In this document: positions 1 to 8,868 of the stretch, in pieces
Numbering within the stretch: the first letter of the stretch is position 1
Layout of the letters: each line of letters starts with the position of its first letter
Source: Chromatiaceae bacterium
GTDB lineage: Bacteria; Pseudomonadota; Gammaproteobacteria; Chromatiales; Chromatiaceae
Direction of reading: 5' to 3'
Assembly (NCBI GenBank): GCA_024235255.1
Contig: JACKMT010000002.1
Span: forward strand, 620,001 to 684,000
Length of the DNA stretch: 64,000 nt
The notes under the pieces: generated by a model
What the model was told of the DNA's origin: nothing
What the model saw: the letters and a program-made list of their open reading frames with translations, nothing else
Database searches by the model: none
Made by a program: the position numbers and the translations under genes

Positions 1-944
1 GCGGCAAACTCCTCTCTGAGTTGGATATGCGCCAGCAGTACGACAAAGAAGAGCACCGAACAGGTACCCAATACACCGGTGGTATTGAAGCCGTGCATCT
101 CCAACAGCTTGGGTTTTGCGGTGATCGTCAAGATGGCGCTGAACAGCAGCGCGGCAACCAGAAACAGCGGCAGCAGGTAGACGATGAATGCATTGCTCGC
201 CTTCCGCTTGATGACAAAGTTGTAGTACAGCTCCGGGAATCCCGTCTGGCCGACGTAGTTGTTGATCCCGAAATTGGTGTCGTAGCAGGTAGGCTTGAAG
301 TCAAAAAAGGTGTTCTCCCGCTCCCATGCTCCCAAGACAATTTCGTTCTCTATGCCGAATACATCGCTGAGACCGGTCGCCCGGTAGGCGGAAAAGTCGG
401 GCACCAGTACGACATTCCTGGCGAACTGCTGCGGCCACATGCGCACCCAGACAGTCTTGTGATCGAACGGGTAGAAGAAATAGTCGAACGGCTGGCGCAG
501 TGTCGCTTCGAAATACCAACCGATAACCTCCTCATCGCCCTGCCGGATGCGATAGACTTCGCGCGGTTCGACACCGTCGCCCGACTGGACCTGCTCCGGC
601 AGAATGAACCCGGCAACGCCCGGTGCCGGCTTCAACGCATCGTGGACGCCGTCTGAGTAGCGCTGCCATATATATCCCGACAGGTTGACCTCGGTGGAGT
701 TGAAGAACTTCAACGACTGGATGAAGATCCCGGTTGGAATCTTGATCAGCGGCCCGTCATCGGCAGCGCCGGCATGATCGATGCTTTCCCAATTTTGCAT
801 CAGATAACTGTCAACCGCTGCGCTGTCAACCAGCTGAGTCGGATCGATCTCGTAGCGATTCATTTGCGACCAGAGCTGTATCAACACAAAGATCAATACA
901 GCGGATACGACTGTCGAGAACCACCACCAGATACTCGTCTTCAA
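1..944 (-). CDS. Membrane protein resembling a pentameric ligand-gated ion channel (3' end outside window)
   Basis: An open frame runs from a TTG at 944 to the left edge (314 codons, no stop). GGGGAGA sits about 6 bases before the TTG. The protein starts with a membrane segment (KTSIWWWFSTVVSAVLIF), followed by a beta-rich region of about 210 residues containing YPFDHKTVWVRMWP. Then come YYNFVIKRKASNAFIVYLLP and a hydrophobic segment, and a second hydrophobic segment follows GFNTTGVLG. This order (beta sandwich with a PFD-type loop, a basic residue before M1, an LP inside M1, then M2) recalls prokaryotic pentameric ligand-gated channels. The N-terminal membrane anchor is atypical. It lies 32 bases after the preceding gene in the eCIS operon direction, so it is probably co-transcribed. 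The reading frame is solid; the family call is inference from pattern and could be wrong. Confidence 0.5.
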   Translation of the reverse strand, partial: MKTSIWWWFSTVVSAVLIFVLIQLWSQMNRYEIDPTQLVDSAAVDSYLMQNWESIDHAGAADDGPLIKIPTGIFIQSLKFFNSTEVNLSGYIWQRYSDGVHDALKPAPGVAGFILPEQVQSGDGVEPREVYRIRQGDEEVIGWYFEATLRQPFDYFFYPFDHKTVWVRMWPQQFARNVVLVPDFSAYRATGLSDVFGIENEIVLGAWERENTFFDFKPTCYDTNFGINNYVGQTGFPELYYNFVIKRKASNAFIVYLLPLFLVAALLFSAILTITAKPKLLEMHGFNTTGVLGTCSVLFFVVLLAHIQLREEFA

Positions 945-976
945 TTATATCTCCCCTTCAATAAAAGGTTCAGACC

Positions 977-3900
977 CTAAGGCAGCGGTCCCTGCTTGAC
1001 CTTATGGATGTAATACAAAACCCAGGATCCGATCAGCAGCACCAACAGCGTCCCCAGAATCGTCGACTGCAGATCTTGCCAGGTCGGGACGCAGGTAATA
1101 AAGGCGACGAAGATCAGAATCAGCAGCGCAACGAAGGCCAATACCGGCAGGAAATTACTCACCACCAGCCGCCTGAGTCGGCAGCTCCAGTAGGTCAGCG
1201 CCGCGAACAGGATCAAGCCCCCGAATAGTACAAAAAAGACGACCTCAAGATACCAGCGGTTGGGGCAAACAAAAAAGCAGGGATCCTGCCCCAGCAGTTC
1301 GCTGATCCAGCCGCCCTCCCCCTGCTCATCGGACTGGGAAAAAACCCGGAACAGACGCTCATGCAGGATATCCGTTTGCGGATCACGCTGCGCATTGGCC
1401 GTTGCCGCTACTGCAGGCCAGAAGGCGACGCCGCGAAAATTGTCGCGAAAGTAAAAAAGGTCATGATACAGCTGCCGGTATGGGTCGTCCGTGCTGCCCC
1501 ATTTGGCACTGATCGCCGTTCCCTCATGCTCCTTGTGTCCGTTCGGCGGCACAACCGGAACGATCCGCCTGAGCACATCGATACGCTCCTCCCCCTGAAA
1601 CTCGTTTTCGACCGTCAGCCGCAGCTTTTTCTTCAAGTCGCCCACGGGCTGTCCCAACAGTACCAGCACCAGATCCACAATCTGCCTGTCGCCGACCAAA
1701 ATCTCTTTTAAGTCACCCAGAAACTTCAGATTTCCCAGTAATCTTTTGTCAGGCTCCAGTGGACTGAGATCGAGCCTGTCGGCGCCGATAAGAATGTTGA
1801 GCGAAGGTGAAACCTCCCGTCCGCTGAGCCGCTTGCTCAGATATCCGGCCAGCGTGTCGCGCTGATCCTCCCCGGCCGGGTGTATTTTTTCGTACAGCTG
1901 AGTCATCAATTCGACGATTCTCCGATGCGCCTCGGGCGCGCTCTGCACAAAGCCTGGGAAGTAGATCGTCACCCCATCCGGCACCAGCCCGTTACGCACA
2001 TCCTGCGAGCCGGGATCGAGCAAATCCCAGATCTCCGCAACGGCTTGCTGTTGGGCATTTCGATCCCAGTACTGCCAATGGCGCGCTTCGATCACCAGAT
2101 CGACATTGGAGAGATACTTGTGCGCCAGCCGGATAAATTGCTTGGCGCCGCGCTCCGCTGACCACTGCTTACGATCGGGCATCCTGCCCTCCTCGTTGAG
2201 CTCCAGTGCAAAATAGCCGATCCGGCTGAAGATACCGAAATCCAGTTTAACCCGGTGATCCTGAGCCGATGACGCCTTGCCGGTCTGAACGACGGGGGCA
2301 CCGCCCGCGCCTGGCGCCATCGCTTCATTGCCGGGCGCGGGGAGCCAAGAAGGGTAGAAGCCGTAGACGGTGAAATGGTTCCGGCCGACCATATCCCAAC
2401 GCCGGCTGCACTGGCAGGCGTCCGTGGCCGTTGCTGCAAGCCGTGCGCCGGCTTCGCCCAGCTTGCGTGCCTGCCGCACGATCGCAGCGACTCGCTCCTC
2501 GCTATCCGCTCCCAGGCCCAGCACGCTGCGCACCGCGGTGGCATAAAGCTCCGCGTTGACATAAGCGACATTCAGCAGACGCCCGAGTGCGGCAAGATCG
2601 GTTTCGGGAAAGGGCACGAAGCGCTTGTCCGCTTGCAGCGCATTCAGCGCTTCACCGGAAATCTCATAAGACCACAGCCGCTGCTCCGCTAAATCCACCA
2701 CTTGCTTGACCAGAGCGTCTATATCCACCTTCGGCTTAGGACTTTCCGGCACCGGCGGTACCCTATCGGGGGCGACAGGCGCCGCCGCAGCTGCCGTCTC
2801 TTGCGGCTCTGCCTCTGCCGGTTTTTCATCTACCGGCGCCTCCTGCGCGGCCTTCTCCTGCGCACGCCTCTCCCGGTCAAGCTTATCCCCTTCGAATACA
2901 AACCCCTTTAACTTGGGTGCTTCCGGCCTCTTCTCTGCAGCTTCTGCCGCCACCGATTCATTCGCTTCCGGTTGCTCCTCTTCCGCACTCGCCGCAGGGC
3001 CGGCGGCCGGGCGCTGCGGGGCATCAGCCTCAACCGGCGAAGAACCTCCCTGCGCCGCTGCAGCAGGCGGGGCGTTCCCGCCCTCCGCTGGGGAGGCGGC
3101 ATCGCCCGCCAATGCGAGTTGTGCCTGGAACCTGATGAATTGAGCGAGGCTGCGCTTACTGGTAAAGCCTTTGTCCTGAAGTTGTTCAAGCGCGGCAATC
3201 AGCTTGGCCGTAAAGTGAACATCCCCGGCTTGGCCGGTCCGCTCCGGCAGTGTCAGTTGATTGATAATTCGATCCAGGGACTCGCCGGTCAGGCGATAGT
3301 CGGAGGCCGGATTCCCATGCTGCAGCGCCTTAAGGAACTGCTGCCTCATGCACCGATCCTGCAGACGTTCCGCCGTTGGCCCGATCGCGCCGCTCAGCTC
3401 CTCCTCGGTAGCGAACTTTTTACCCACCAGCTTTTCCACCTGAGCGATGAAAGCCTCGCGATCCTGCAGCCGCTGCAAATCCTGCTGCGACAACAGATAG
3501 TAGACCGATGCGCCAGAGGGCGCCGCTTCGCTGCACTCGTCTAATGGCGCATCCTCATCGTCGGCGGCTCTCCCACGGTCGAGAAATTGGGCGATCAGTT
3601 GATTGACGACCGGCGCCGAGCCGGAGAGTCGAAGCTGCCGGTCGCCGCGCTCCCCTTGCGGCAGCGGCTGCCCAATCCACTGCTTGAAATCCGGGTTGGT
3701 GATGATCTCCCGCCAATCGGGGTGCACCTCGGCAATCTCCGCGTAATGGAGCAGCGAGCGCACCAGATTGTCCGGTAAATCGTCCGGCGCTCCGGCTGCC
3801 GGAAACTCCCGGCAGAAGCGCGCCATCCACTGCCGCGTTCGCTGCCCGACTATCCCATCGAACAGCAGGTCGGTACCGCTGCGTACGCCGTCGTATTCCG

Positions 3901-4603
3901 GATTCCCTGCGAACACCGCCTCTAAGCCTTGCTGTATCTTTCTGCCAATGATCGTGGAGTTCGGACTGAGTAAGGGATCTTTGGTCTGAATTCCGGGATC
4001 GAGCAGCCGTTCGCAGCGTTCATCAACTGTGGTGTGCTTGGCACCGGTAAACTCGTCGAGCAGTCCGGAAACCACCGGCGCCGCACCTGATCGCCTTAAT
4101 TGACGAAGGTCAGATGCGGCAGTCGCTTCGACCCAGGCAGAAAACGCCGGACCGGTAATCGTCGCACGCCAGTCGGTGTGCCGCTCCGCTATCTCGGCGT
4201 AATGGAGCGCCGACTGCATGATAGCCTCCGGAAGCTTGGCGGCGGATCCGTAAGCCGGGTAATCGACGCAGAGGCGCCTCAGCCAGCTGCGGGTCACCGG
4301 TCCGATGCGATCGTCGTCCAGACTGCTTCGCTGCGACTCGTCGCCGCGCCCCAACAGGGTCTGATACTCCGGGTCGCCGGCAAAAATCGTCCCCAGCCCC
4401 TGCTGCACCTTGTGTCCAAGATCAGCGTGCACAAGGTAACGGCTTGGGATCCGGTGCTGTGCTTGTGTCTGCCACAGATGGTCGCAGACGGCACTGTCCG
4501 CTTCGGCTGCCGAATTGGCGCTCCCGGTGAGAGAGAGCATTAACAGCAGCACGCCCGTCAGCACGGCCGCGTGCGCCCTGCCACGCCGCGTCATCCTCGC
4601 CAT
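977..4603 (-). CDS. Large membrane-anchored protein: two peptidoglycan-binding-like repeats, GH18-like domain, three C-terminal membrane segments
   Basis: About 1208 residues. I prefer the ATG at 4603, 29 bases after the ATPase stop, because it opens directly on a signal-like segment (RRGRAHAAVLTGVLLLMLS). An in-frame ATG at 4696 would overlap the ATPase. Two repeats of about 135 residues follow; each has a VQQGL-type helix and a DGIVGQRTRQWM-type segment like peptidoglycan-binding_1 domains, then LLHYAEIAE. The middle is Ala/Pro/Glu-rich and of low complexity. A later part begins YGFYPSW and contains DGVTIYFPGF, as at the start and strand 4 of GH18 barrels, but the acidic DxxDxDxE catalytic motif is missing. 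Three hydrophobic segments close the protein. It is co-directional with the eCIS genes. A role in wall contact, anchoring or release is inference. Confidence 0.7.
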   Translation of the reverse strand: MARMTRRGRAHAAVLTGVLLLMLSLTGSANSAAEADSAVCDHLWQTQAQHRIPSRYLVHADLGHKVQQGLGTIFAGDPEYQTLLGRGDESQRSSLDDDRIGPVTRSWLRRLCVDYPAYGSAAKLPEAIMQSALHYAEIAERHTDWRATITGPAFSAWVEATAASDLRQLRRSGAAPVVSGLLDEFTGAKHTTVDERCERLLDPGIQTKDPLLSPNSTIIGRKIQQGLEAVFAGNPEYDGVRSGTDLLFDGIVGQRTRQWMARFCREFPAAGAPDDLPDNLVRSLLHYAEIAEVHPDWREIITNPDFKQWIGQPLPQGERGDRQLRLSGSAPVVNQLIAQFLDRGRAADDEDAPLDECSEAAPSGASVYYLLSQQDLQRLQDREAFIAQVEKLVGKKFATEEELSGAIGPTAERLQDRCMRQQFLKALQHGNPASDYRLTGESLDRIINQLTLPERTGQAGDVHFTAKLIAALEQLQDKGFTSKRSLAQFIRFQAQLALAGDAASPAEGGNAPPAAAAQGGSSPVEADAPQRPAAGPAASAEEEQPEANESVAAEAAEKRPEAPKLKGFVFEGDKLDRERRAQEKAAQEAPVDEKPAEAEPQETAAAAAPVAPDRVPPVPESPKPKVDIDALVKQVVDLAEQRLWSYEISGEALNALQADKRFVPFPETDLAALGRLLNVAYVNAELYATAVRSVLGLGADSEERVAAIVRQARKLGEAGARLAATATDACQCSRRWDMVGRNHFTVYGFYPSWLPAPGNEAMAPGAGGAPVVQTGKASSAQDHRVKLDFGIFSRIGYFALELNEEGRMPDRKQWSAERGAKQFIRLAHKYLSNVDLVIEARHWQYWDRNAQQQAVAEIWDLLDPGSQDVRNGLVPDGVTIYFPGFVQSAPEAHRRIVELMTQLYEKIHPAGEDQRDTLAGYLSKRLSGREVSPSLNILIGADRLDLSPLEPDKRLLGNLKFLGDLKEILVGDRQIVDLVLVLLGQPVGDLKKKLRLTVENEFQGEERIDVLRRIVPVVPPNGHKEHEGTAISAKWGSTDDPYRQLYHDLFYFRDNFRGVAFWPAVAATANAQRDPQTDILHERLFRVFSQSDEQGEGGWISELLGQDPCFFVCPNRWYLEVVFFVLFGGLILFAALTYWSCRLRRLVVSNFLPVLAFVALLILIFVAFITCVPTWQDLQSTILGTLLVLLIGSWVLYYIHKVKQGPLP

Positions 4604-4632
4604 AAACTTCCATTTATGCTTGCCAAGGTACA

Positions 4633-5994
4633 CTAGACTGTCTTCCCCTCTTTTCTCAGCTCTTTGGTAACGCCGGTCAGAAAATCCTGCTGACAAATCG
4701 CCTGCCTGCCCTCCCGCAGCGCACTGATCGCCGCGTAGCGGACGACATTGGTGATCGCGCCGCCGGAGAGCTCGAACGCTTCGGCCAGGAATTCGAGATC
4801 GACGTCATCGGTCAGCCGCGCCGCATCGCCGAGCGCAACTCGCCAGAGACGCAGTCGCTCTGCACTATCCGGCATCGCGAAGTAGACCAACGACTGGAAG
4901 CGGCGGGCGAAGGCGTCGTCTATGTTCGCCTTCAGGTTGGTCGCAAGGATGACGACACCGGGAAAATCCTCCACCCGCTGCAGCAGATACGAAATCTCCT
5001 GGTTGGCATAACGGTCGTTGGCACTGGTGGTCTGGGTGCGCTTGCCGAACAGCGCATCGGCCTCGTCAAAGAAGAGGATCCAGCGCTTGTTTTGCGCCTG
5101 CTCGAACACCTGCGCCAGGTTCTTCTCCGTCTCGCCGATATATTTGGACACCACCATCGACAGGTCGATGCGGTAGACATCCAGACCCGCCGAGGCGCCG
5201 ATCAGGCTGGCGGTCAGGGTCTTGCCGGTTCCCGGCGGTCCATAAAACAGGCTGCGGTAGCCCGGCTTCAGACTCCTCCCCAGACCCCACTCCTGCATAA
5301 TCGTCGATTCATGCTGCAGCCAGGTCCTGATATTGTCGACCTCCTCGACCACCTCGGGTGCCAGCACCAGATCCTCCCACTGCAGCAGGGTGGTGACACG
5401 TTTTGCCGGGAAACGGATACTGAAATCGGGCTTGTGCGAGGCGCCTGAGGTGAGCAGCGTCAGGTATTCGGCGGAGAGCAGCAGCGCACCGCTGAGGAGG
5501 GGCTCGCCCGCGGCGGGATGGTCGACACGCAGAATGCCGCGGGTGGCGAAAAAGTGTTCCGGGTCGAACAGCCGCAGCATCTCGAAGCGTTGCGCCAGAT
5601 CGCTGCCCGCGAGCAGAAATGCAGCCGTTTCGCCGGTCGGTTGAAATCCGCCGTGGTGCTGTCCGGACCAGCCGCCGAACTCGGTAAATGAGCGGCCAAG
5701 ACCCTTATTGCTGATCAATAGCGTATCGAGCAGCTGGGGGCGGATATGCGGAACCAGCGCCAACATCAGCACCAGCCGCTCGTCGAAGCTCATATTCAAC
5801 ATCGCAACCAGCCGTGCATACTCGGACTCCTGGCCTGCCAGCGCAGGCGGGGCGATATCGCGGATACTGCTGTGGTCGCACGCCTGCCCGAAGTAGAGGC
5901 GAAAGCCGCTTTCCAGCACCCGACTGAACCAGTCGAGCTCCTGTTCGAGACTCACTGCATTCGCGCGCATCGATACCAACATCCGCTCCGTCAT
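4633..5994 (-). CDS. eCIS AAA+ ATPase (Afp15/Pvc15-like)
   Basis: 453 residues. The N-terminal half is a family-specific helical region. The C-terminal half is a AAA+ module with Walker A YGPPGTGKT (252-259), Walker B ILFFDEADALFG (306-317), sensor-1 asparagine in ATNLK (353) and Arg-finger residues in FARRF (363-367). ATPases of this kind are a hallmark of Afp, PVC and related extracellular contractile injection systems, where they are thought to help particle assembly or effector loading in the producing cell. It follows the tape-measure gene by 57 bases and precedes the large membrane protein by 29, all on one strand. All catalytic elements are present. Confidence 0.93.
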   Translation of the reverse strand: MTERMLVSMRANAVSLEQELDWFSRVLESGFRLYFGQACDHSSIRDIAPPALAGQESEYARLVAMLNMSFDERLVLMLALVPHIRPQLLDTLLISNKGLGRSFTEFGGWSGQHHGGFQPTGETAAFLLAGSDLAQRFEMLRLFDPEHFFATRGILRVDHPAAGEPLLSGALLLSAEYLTLLTSGASHKPDFSIRFPAKRVTTLLQWEDLVLAPEVVEEVDNIRTWLQHESTIMQEWGLGRSLKPGYRSLFYGPPGTGKTLTASLIGASAGLDVYRIDLSMVVSKYIGETEKNLAQVFEQAQNKRWILFFDEADALFGKRTQTTSANDRYANQEISYLLQRVEDFPGVVILATNLKANIDDAFARRFQSLVYFAMPDSAERLRLWRVALGDAARLTDDVDLEFLAEAFELSGGAITNVVRYAAISALREGRQAICQQDFLTGVTKELRKEGKTV

Positions 5995-6051
5995 CGCCGA
6001 TTCCTCTCCCTTCTGTGCCCTGATTGCGGCGCTGCGGCGAGCGCCGATGCT

Positions 6052-8841
6052 TCACCGCCAGTCGACATAGAGCACCTCCCGCATCCAGGGAAGCTTGATG
6101 ATGGAAAAACTCCAGGGAATACGGTCAAGCAGCATGTCGAACGGCTTCGGCTCCACCGCCAGATGCCAGCCGTCATGGTTGAGTCTGAGCCTGCCCTGCC
6201 GCTGCAGAAACGACTCTCTGAAGCCGGCCACTGAGGTGCGCTTAAGCACCTGCCAGTTCTGAATCATGCCGCGCAGCAGGCCGTTGATCGCCTCTTTCTC
6301 GGCGTCGCTGACCAGGATTGCTCTGTCTACCGTCCCCATCCTATCCAAACCACACAAAATCTTATTCAGCGCCAGGCCATATTCCGGCGTGTCGCCCGAT
6401 TCATCCACCAGGAACTGCAACAGATGCACCGCGCGTGCGCGCAGTTCGGGCGTTTTAAACACGCCATCCTCAATCAGTCCCAGCAGCGCAAACAGCCGGG
6501 GCAGGTAAGGCGCCGCCAACACCTGACCGGCGTTGGCGATATGGATGCCGTGTTCGAGCAGCGCCTTCAGCTCCGCCGCCGCTGTCGTCTGCCGCTCGTC
6601 GCCCGGCGGCTCCGGCTCTGTCAGCCCCACTGACCCCCCCTCGCGCTTGAACGACTGCAGCAATGACCGGACAAACTGTTTTGCATCCGCAGCGGAACGC
6701 GGTGCGGCATCCGGGTCCGCAGCAGCGGCAGACGAATGCGCTGCCAGAAACTCCGCGCAACGCCGTACCAACCGGTCGGCGTTCCACTGCGACTCCGCTG
6801 CAGGGAGATGACGGAATAAAAACCGCCACTTCAGCCCGGTGAGTTGCGCAGGGGCGACAGCAGTTTGCGAGGCGCTGCAGAGGTTGACCACCGCGTCGGC
6901 ACAGCGCTGCATCCGTTCGTGGTCGGCAGGCGCCAGCAGATAGAGGAGCCGCGTCAGCAAACGCTCCGGCAGTAGCTCCAACAGCCGGGATATCGCGCCT
7001 GCTTCCGTCAATGCCGGCCGCAGGCATTCGGCGAGCCGCTGCGGGTCTGCACCAAGCAGCTGCTCAACCGATCGCCGCAACTGCGCCAGGTCGGCGCCGG
7101 TCAGAGCGGCGCCCCCGTCAAGATAGCTGCCCAGCGCCTGCAGCGCCGCCCTGCTCTCCGGGTGGGTTAACGCTGTGCCTGTAGCCTGGATTGACTCCAC
7201 AGCTTCCGGCGACTCAGGCTGCGCGCGGCGTTCAGGGTACCGGTCCGGCTCGTCCGGCCGTGCCGGCGCAGACAGGGATTTCTCTGCCAGCGCATCGAGA
7301 TCGACAAGTTCGCCGTCGACCAACCGCTGCAGCACCCGCAGCCGGAAGGCGCGCGCACTGCCCGCCAAGCGGGCGTAGTTGTCGACTGACTGCAGGAACT
7401 GGCTGCGGTCGGCGTCTGCGGACCCTGCAGCCGACTTTACGAAAGCCTCGATCAGCCGGCCAATCCCGGTTTCCGAAAGGCGCGCGGCAATCGGCGGCAG
7501 CCGCACAACACCGCTGCGCAGCTCCGACAGCAGGCGCCGAAACTGCTGCGGATGATCCCGTGCAAGCTCATCGATCGCAGCATCCGCCGGATCCTGCCCG
7601 CTCACCCGCTCCTGATCTGGCGCAACCAGCACGGCATAAAGATCGTAAGCACGAAACAGGCGTGCGCTGCCGGGGGTCGGTTCAATCGCCGACCGGGCGG
7701 CATCGACCTGTACACCGCTCCGCCGTCCGGCGTCAGACTGCCGGTCTGGCTCACTGCTGCGCGCGGCAATGGCCTCCACATCAATCAGTTCACCTCGTAC
7801 CAGCCGCGCAATGATCTGTCGATAAAAGTCCCGTTCACTGCCGGCCTGCTGTGCATACCTATCGATAGCCCGGCGCAGCTCAGCGCCAGCGCCGGCATCC
7901 AGAGTCGCCGCCGCCACTATGCCTGCCAGCAGCCGGCGATGACCTGCTGTGCTCAAACTGTCGACCAGATCTGCCAGCGCCACCGCCCCTGACTGCAATT
8001 GGCGCAACAGCTCTTCCAGCCGCTGCGGCTGCCCGTGTTCGAGTGCACGCCGCATCTGATCCAGACCATTGGCAGATGAGGGTACTGCTCCGACCCGAAG
8101 GTCAGCGGCTTCCGCGGAGTGCGCCAGAACTGCACCGGCATCCCCAGCCGCACCGCCGGTCCGGGCCGTGGCCTGGTGCGAGTGTGCCGCCGGAGCGCCA
8201 ACCAGCGCGGCCGGCCGCTTTATAGCCGGGAGTTCTTCAAGGCCGAGGGCTGCTGCAATCTGCCGAACCAGCACCTCCGGGAACTGCTTTGCAAGCCGCG
8301 CGGCCGTGGCGCCGCCGACCCCATCCGCCCGAATCAGCGCGGCTACTCGCTGCGGCTCGGCCCGAGCCGCAGCGAGTAGCAGCCGGTCGATAACGGACCG
8401 GTTCGCCACTTGCGCCTGGGACGGGAGTAGACCGAAACGCAGAAAGTACGCCAACAGCTCGAATCCGGTTGCAGTACCGGCAACACCCGGTTCATCACCG
8501 GGCGCTGCAGCCGAGACCGGCCGGGTGCGTGCCAACGCCGCCTGCAGTGCTTCGCGCAGGCGCTCCCGCAGCTGGCTCCAAGAGCCATCGAAAGTAAAGG
8601 AGCCCAGATCGACCTCCAGCCTGTCAATGCGCACCGCACCGCTGCTTCGGCTGCGCTCATCGAACACCGTATCGACGACCTGCAGCAGCTCCGTCTCGAC
8701 GATGCGGGCCAATTCGAGTTCATCCGGACAGTGCCGGGCTGCGTTGTCGAAGGTGAGTCCGAACAGCGCGCTGTCGATCAGATGCCGTGTACCGCCCCGC
8801 GGCGCATCCCACTGGTTCCGGCTGTCGATCGAGTCGCTCAT
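6052..8841 (-). CDS. eCIS tape-measure protein (Afp14/Pvc14-like, CIS_TMP family)
   Basis: 929 residues. The N-terminus has the family signature, including RIDRLEVDLGSF at about residues 67-78. The C-terminus matches the conserved end of CIS tape-measure proteins: LPRLFALLGL, then NKILCGLD, then LQRQGRL, and finally a PWSFSIIKLPWM segment. The middle is long, Ala/Arg/Leu-rich and helical, with two or more loosely repeated stretches (for example RRLLAGIVAAA and GRLIEAFVKSAA). Such proteins span the tube lumen and set particle length, so the helical length predicts needle length. It sits between the Afp12-like baseplate gene and the ATPase, as in known eCIS operons. Confidence 0.9.
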   Translation of the reverse strand: MSDSIDSRNQWDAPRGGTRHLIDSALFGLTFDNAARHCPDELELARIVETELLQVVDTVFDERSRSSGAVRIDRLEVDLGSFTFDGSWSQLRERLREALQAALARTRPVSAAAPGDEPGVAGTATGFELLAYFLRFGLLPSQAQVANRSVIDRLLLAAARAEPQRVAALIRADGVGGATAARLAKQFPEVLVRQIAAALGLEELPAIKRPAALVGAPAAHSHQATARTGGAAGDAGAVLAHSAEAADLRVGAVPSSANGLDQMRRALEHGQPQRLEELLRQLQSGAVALADLVDSLSTAGHRRLLAGIVAAATLDAGAGAELRRAIDRYAQQAGSERDFYRQIIARLVRGELIDVEAIAARSSEPDRQSDAGRRSGVQVDAARSAIEPTPGSARLFRAYDLYAVLVAPDQERVSGQDPADAAIDELARDHPQQFRRLLSELRSGVVRLPPIAARLSETGIGRLIEAFVKSAAGSADADRSQFLQSVDNYARLAGSARAFRLRVLQRLVDGELVDLDALAEKSLSAPARPDEPDRYPERRAQPESPEAVESIQATGTALTHPESRAALQALGSYLDGGAALTGADLAQLRRSVEQLLGADPQRLAECLRPALTEAGAISRLLELLPERLLTRLLYLLAPADHERMQRCADAVVNLCSASQTAVAPAQLTGLKWRFLFRHLPAAESQWNADRLVRRCAEFLAAHSSAAAADPDAAPRSAADAKQFVRSLLQSFKREGGSVGLTEPEPPGDERQTTAAAELKALLEHGIHIANAGQVLAAPYLPRLFALLGLIEDGVFKTPELRARAVHLLQFLVDESGDTPEYGLALNKILCGLDRMGTVDRAILVSDAEKEAINGLLRGMIQNWQVLKRTSVAGFRESFLQRQGRLRLNHDGWHLAVEPKPFDMLLDRIPWSFSIIKLPWMREVLYVDWR

Positions 8842-8868
8842 CTGCTGACTACCGGTGCAGGCATCGCA

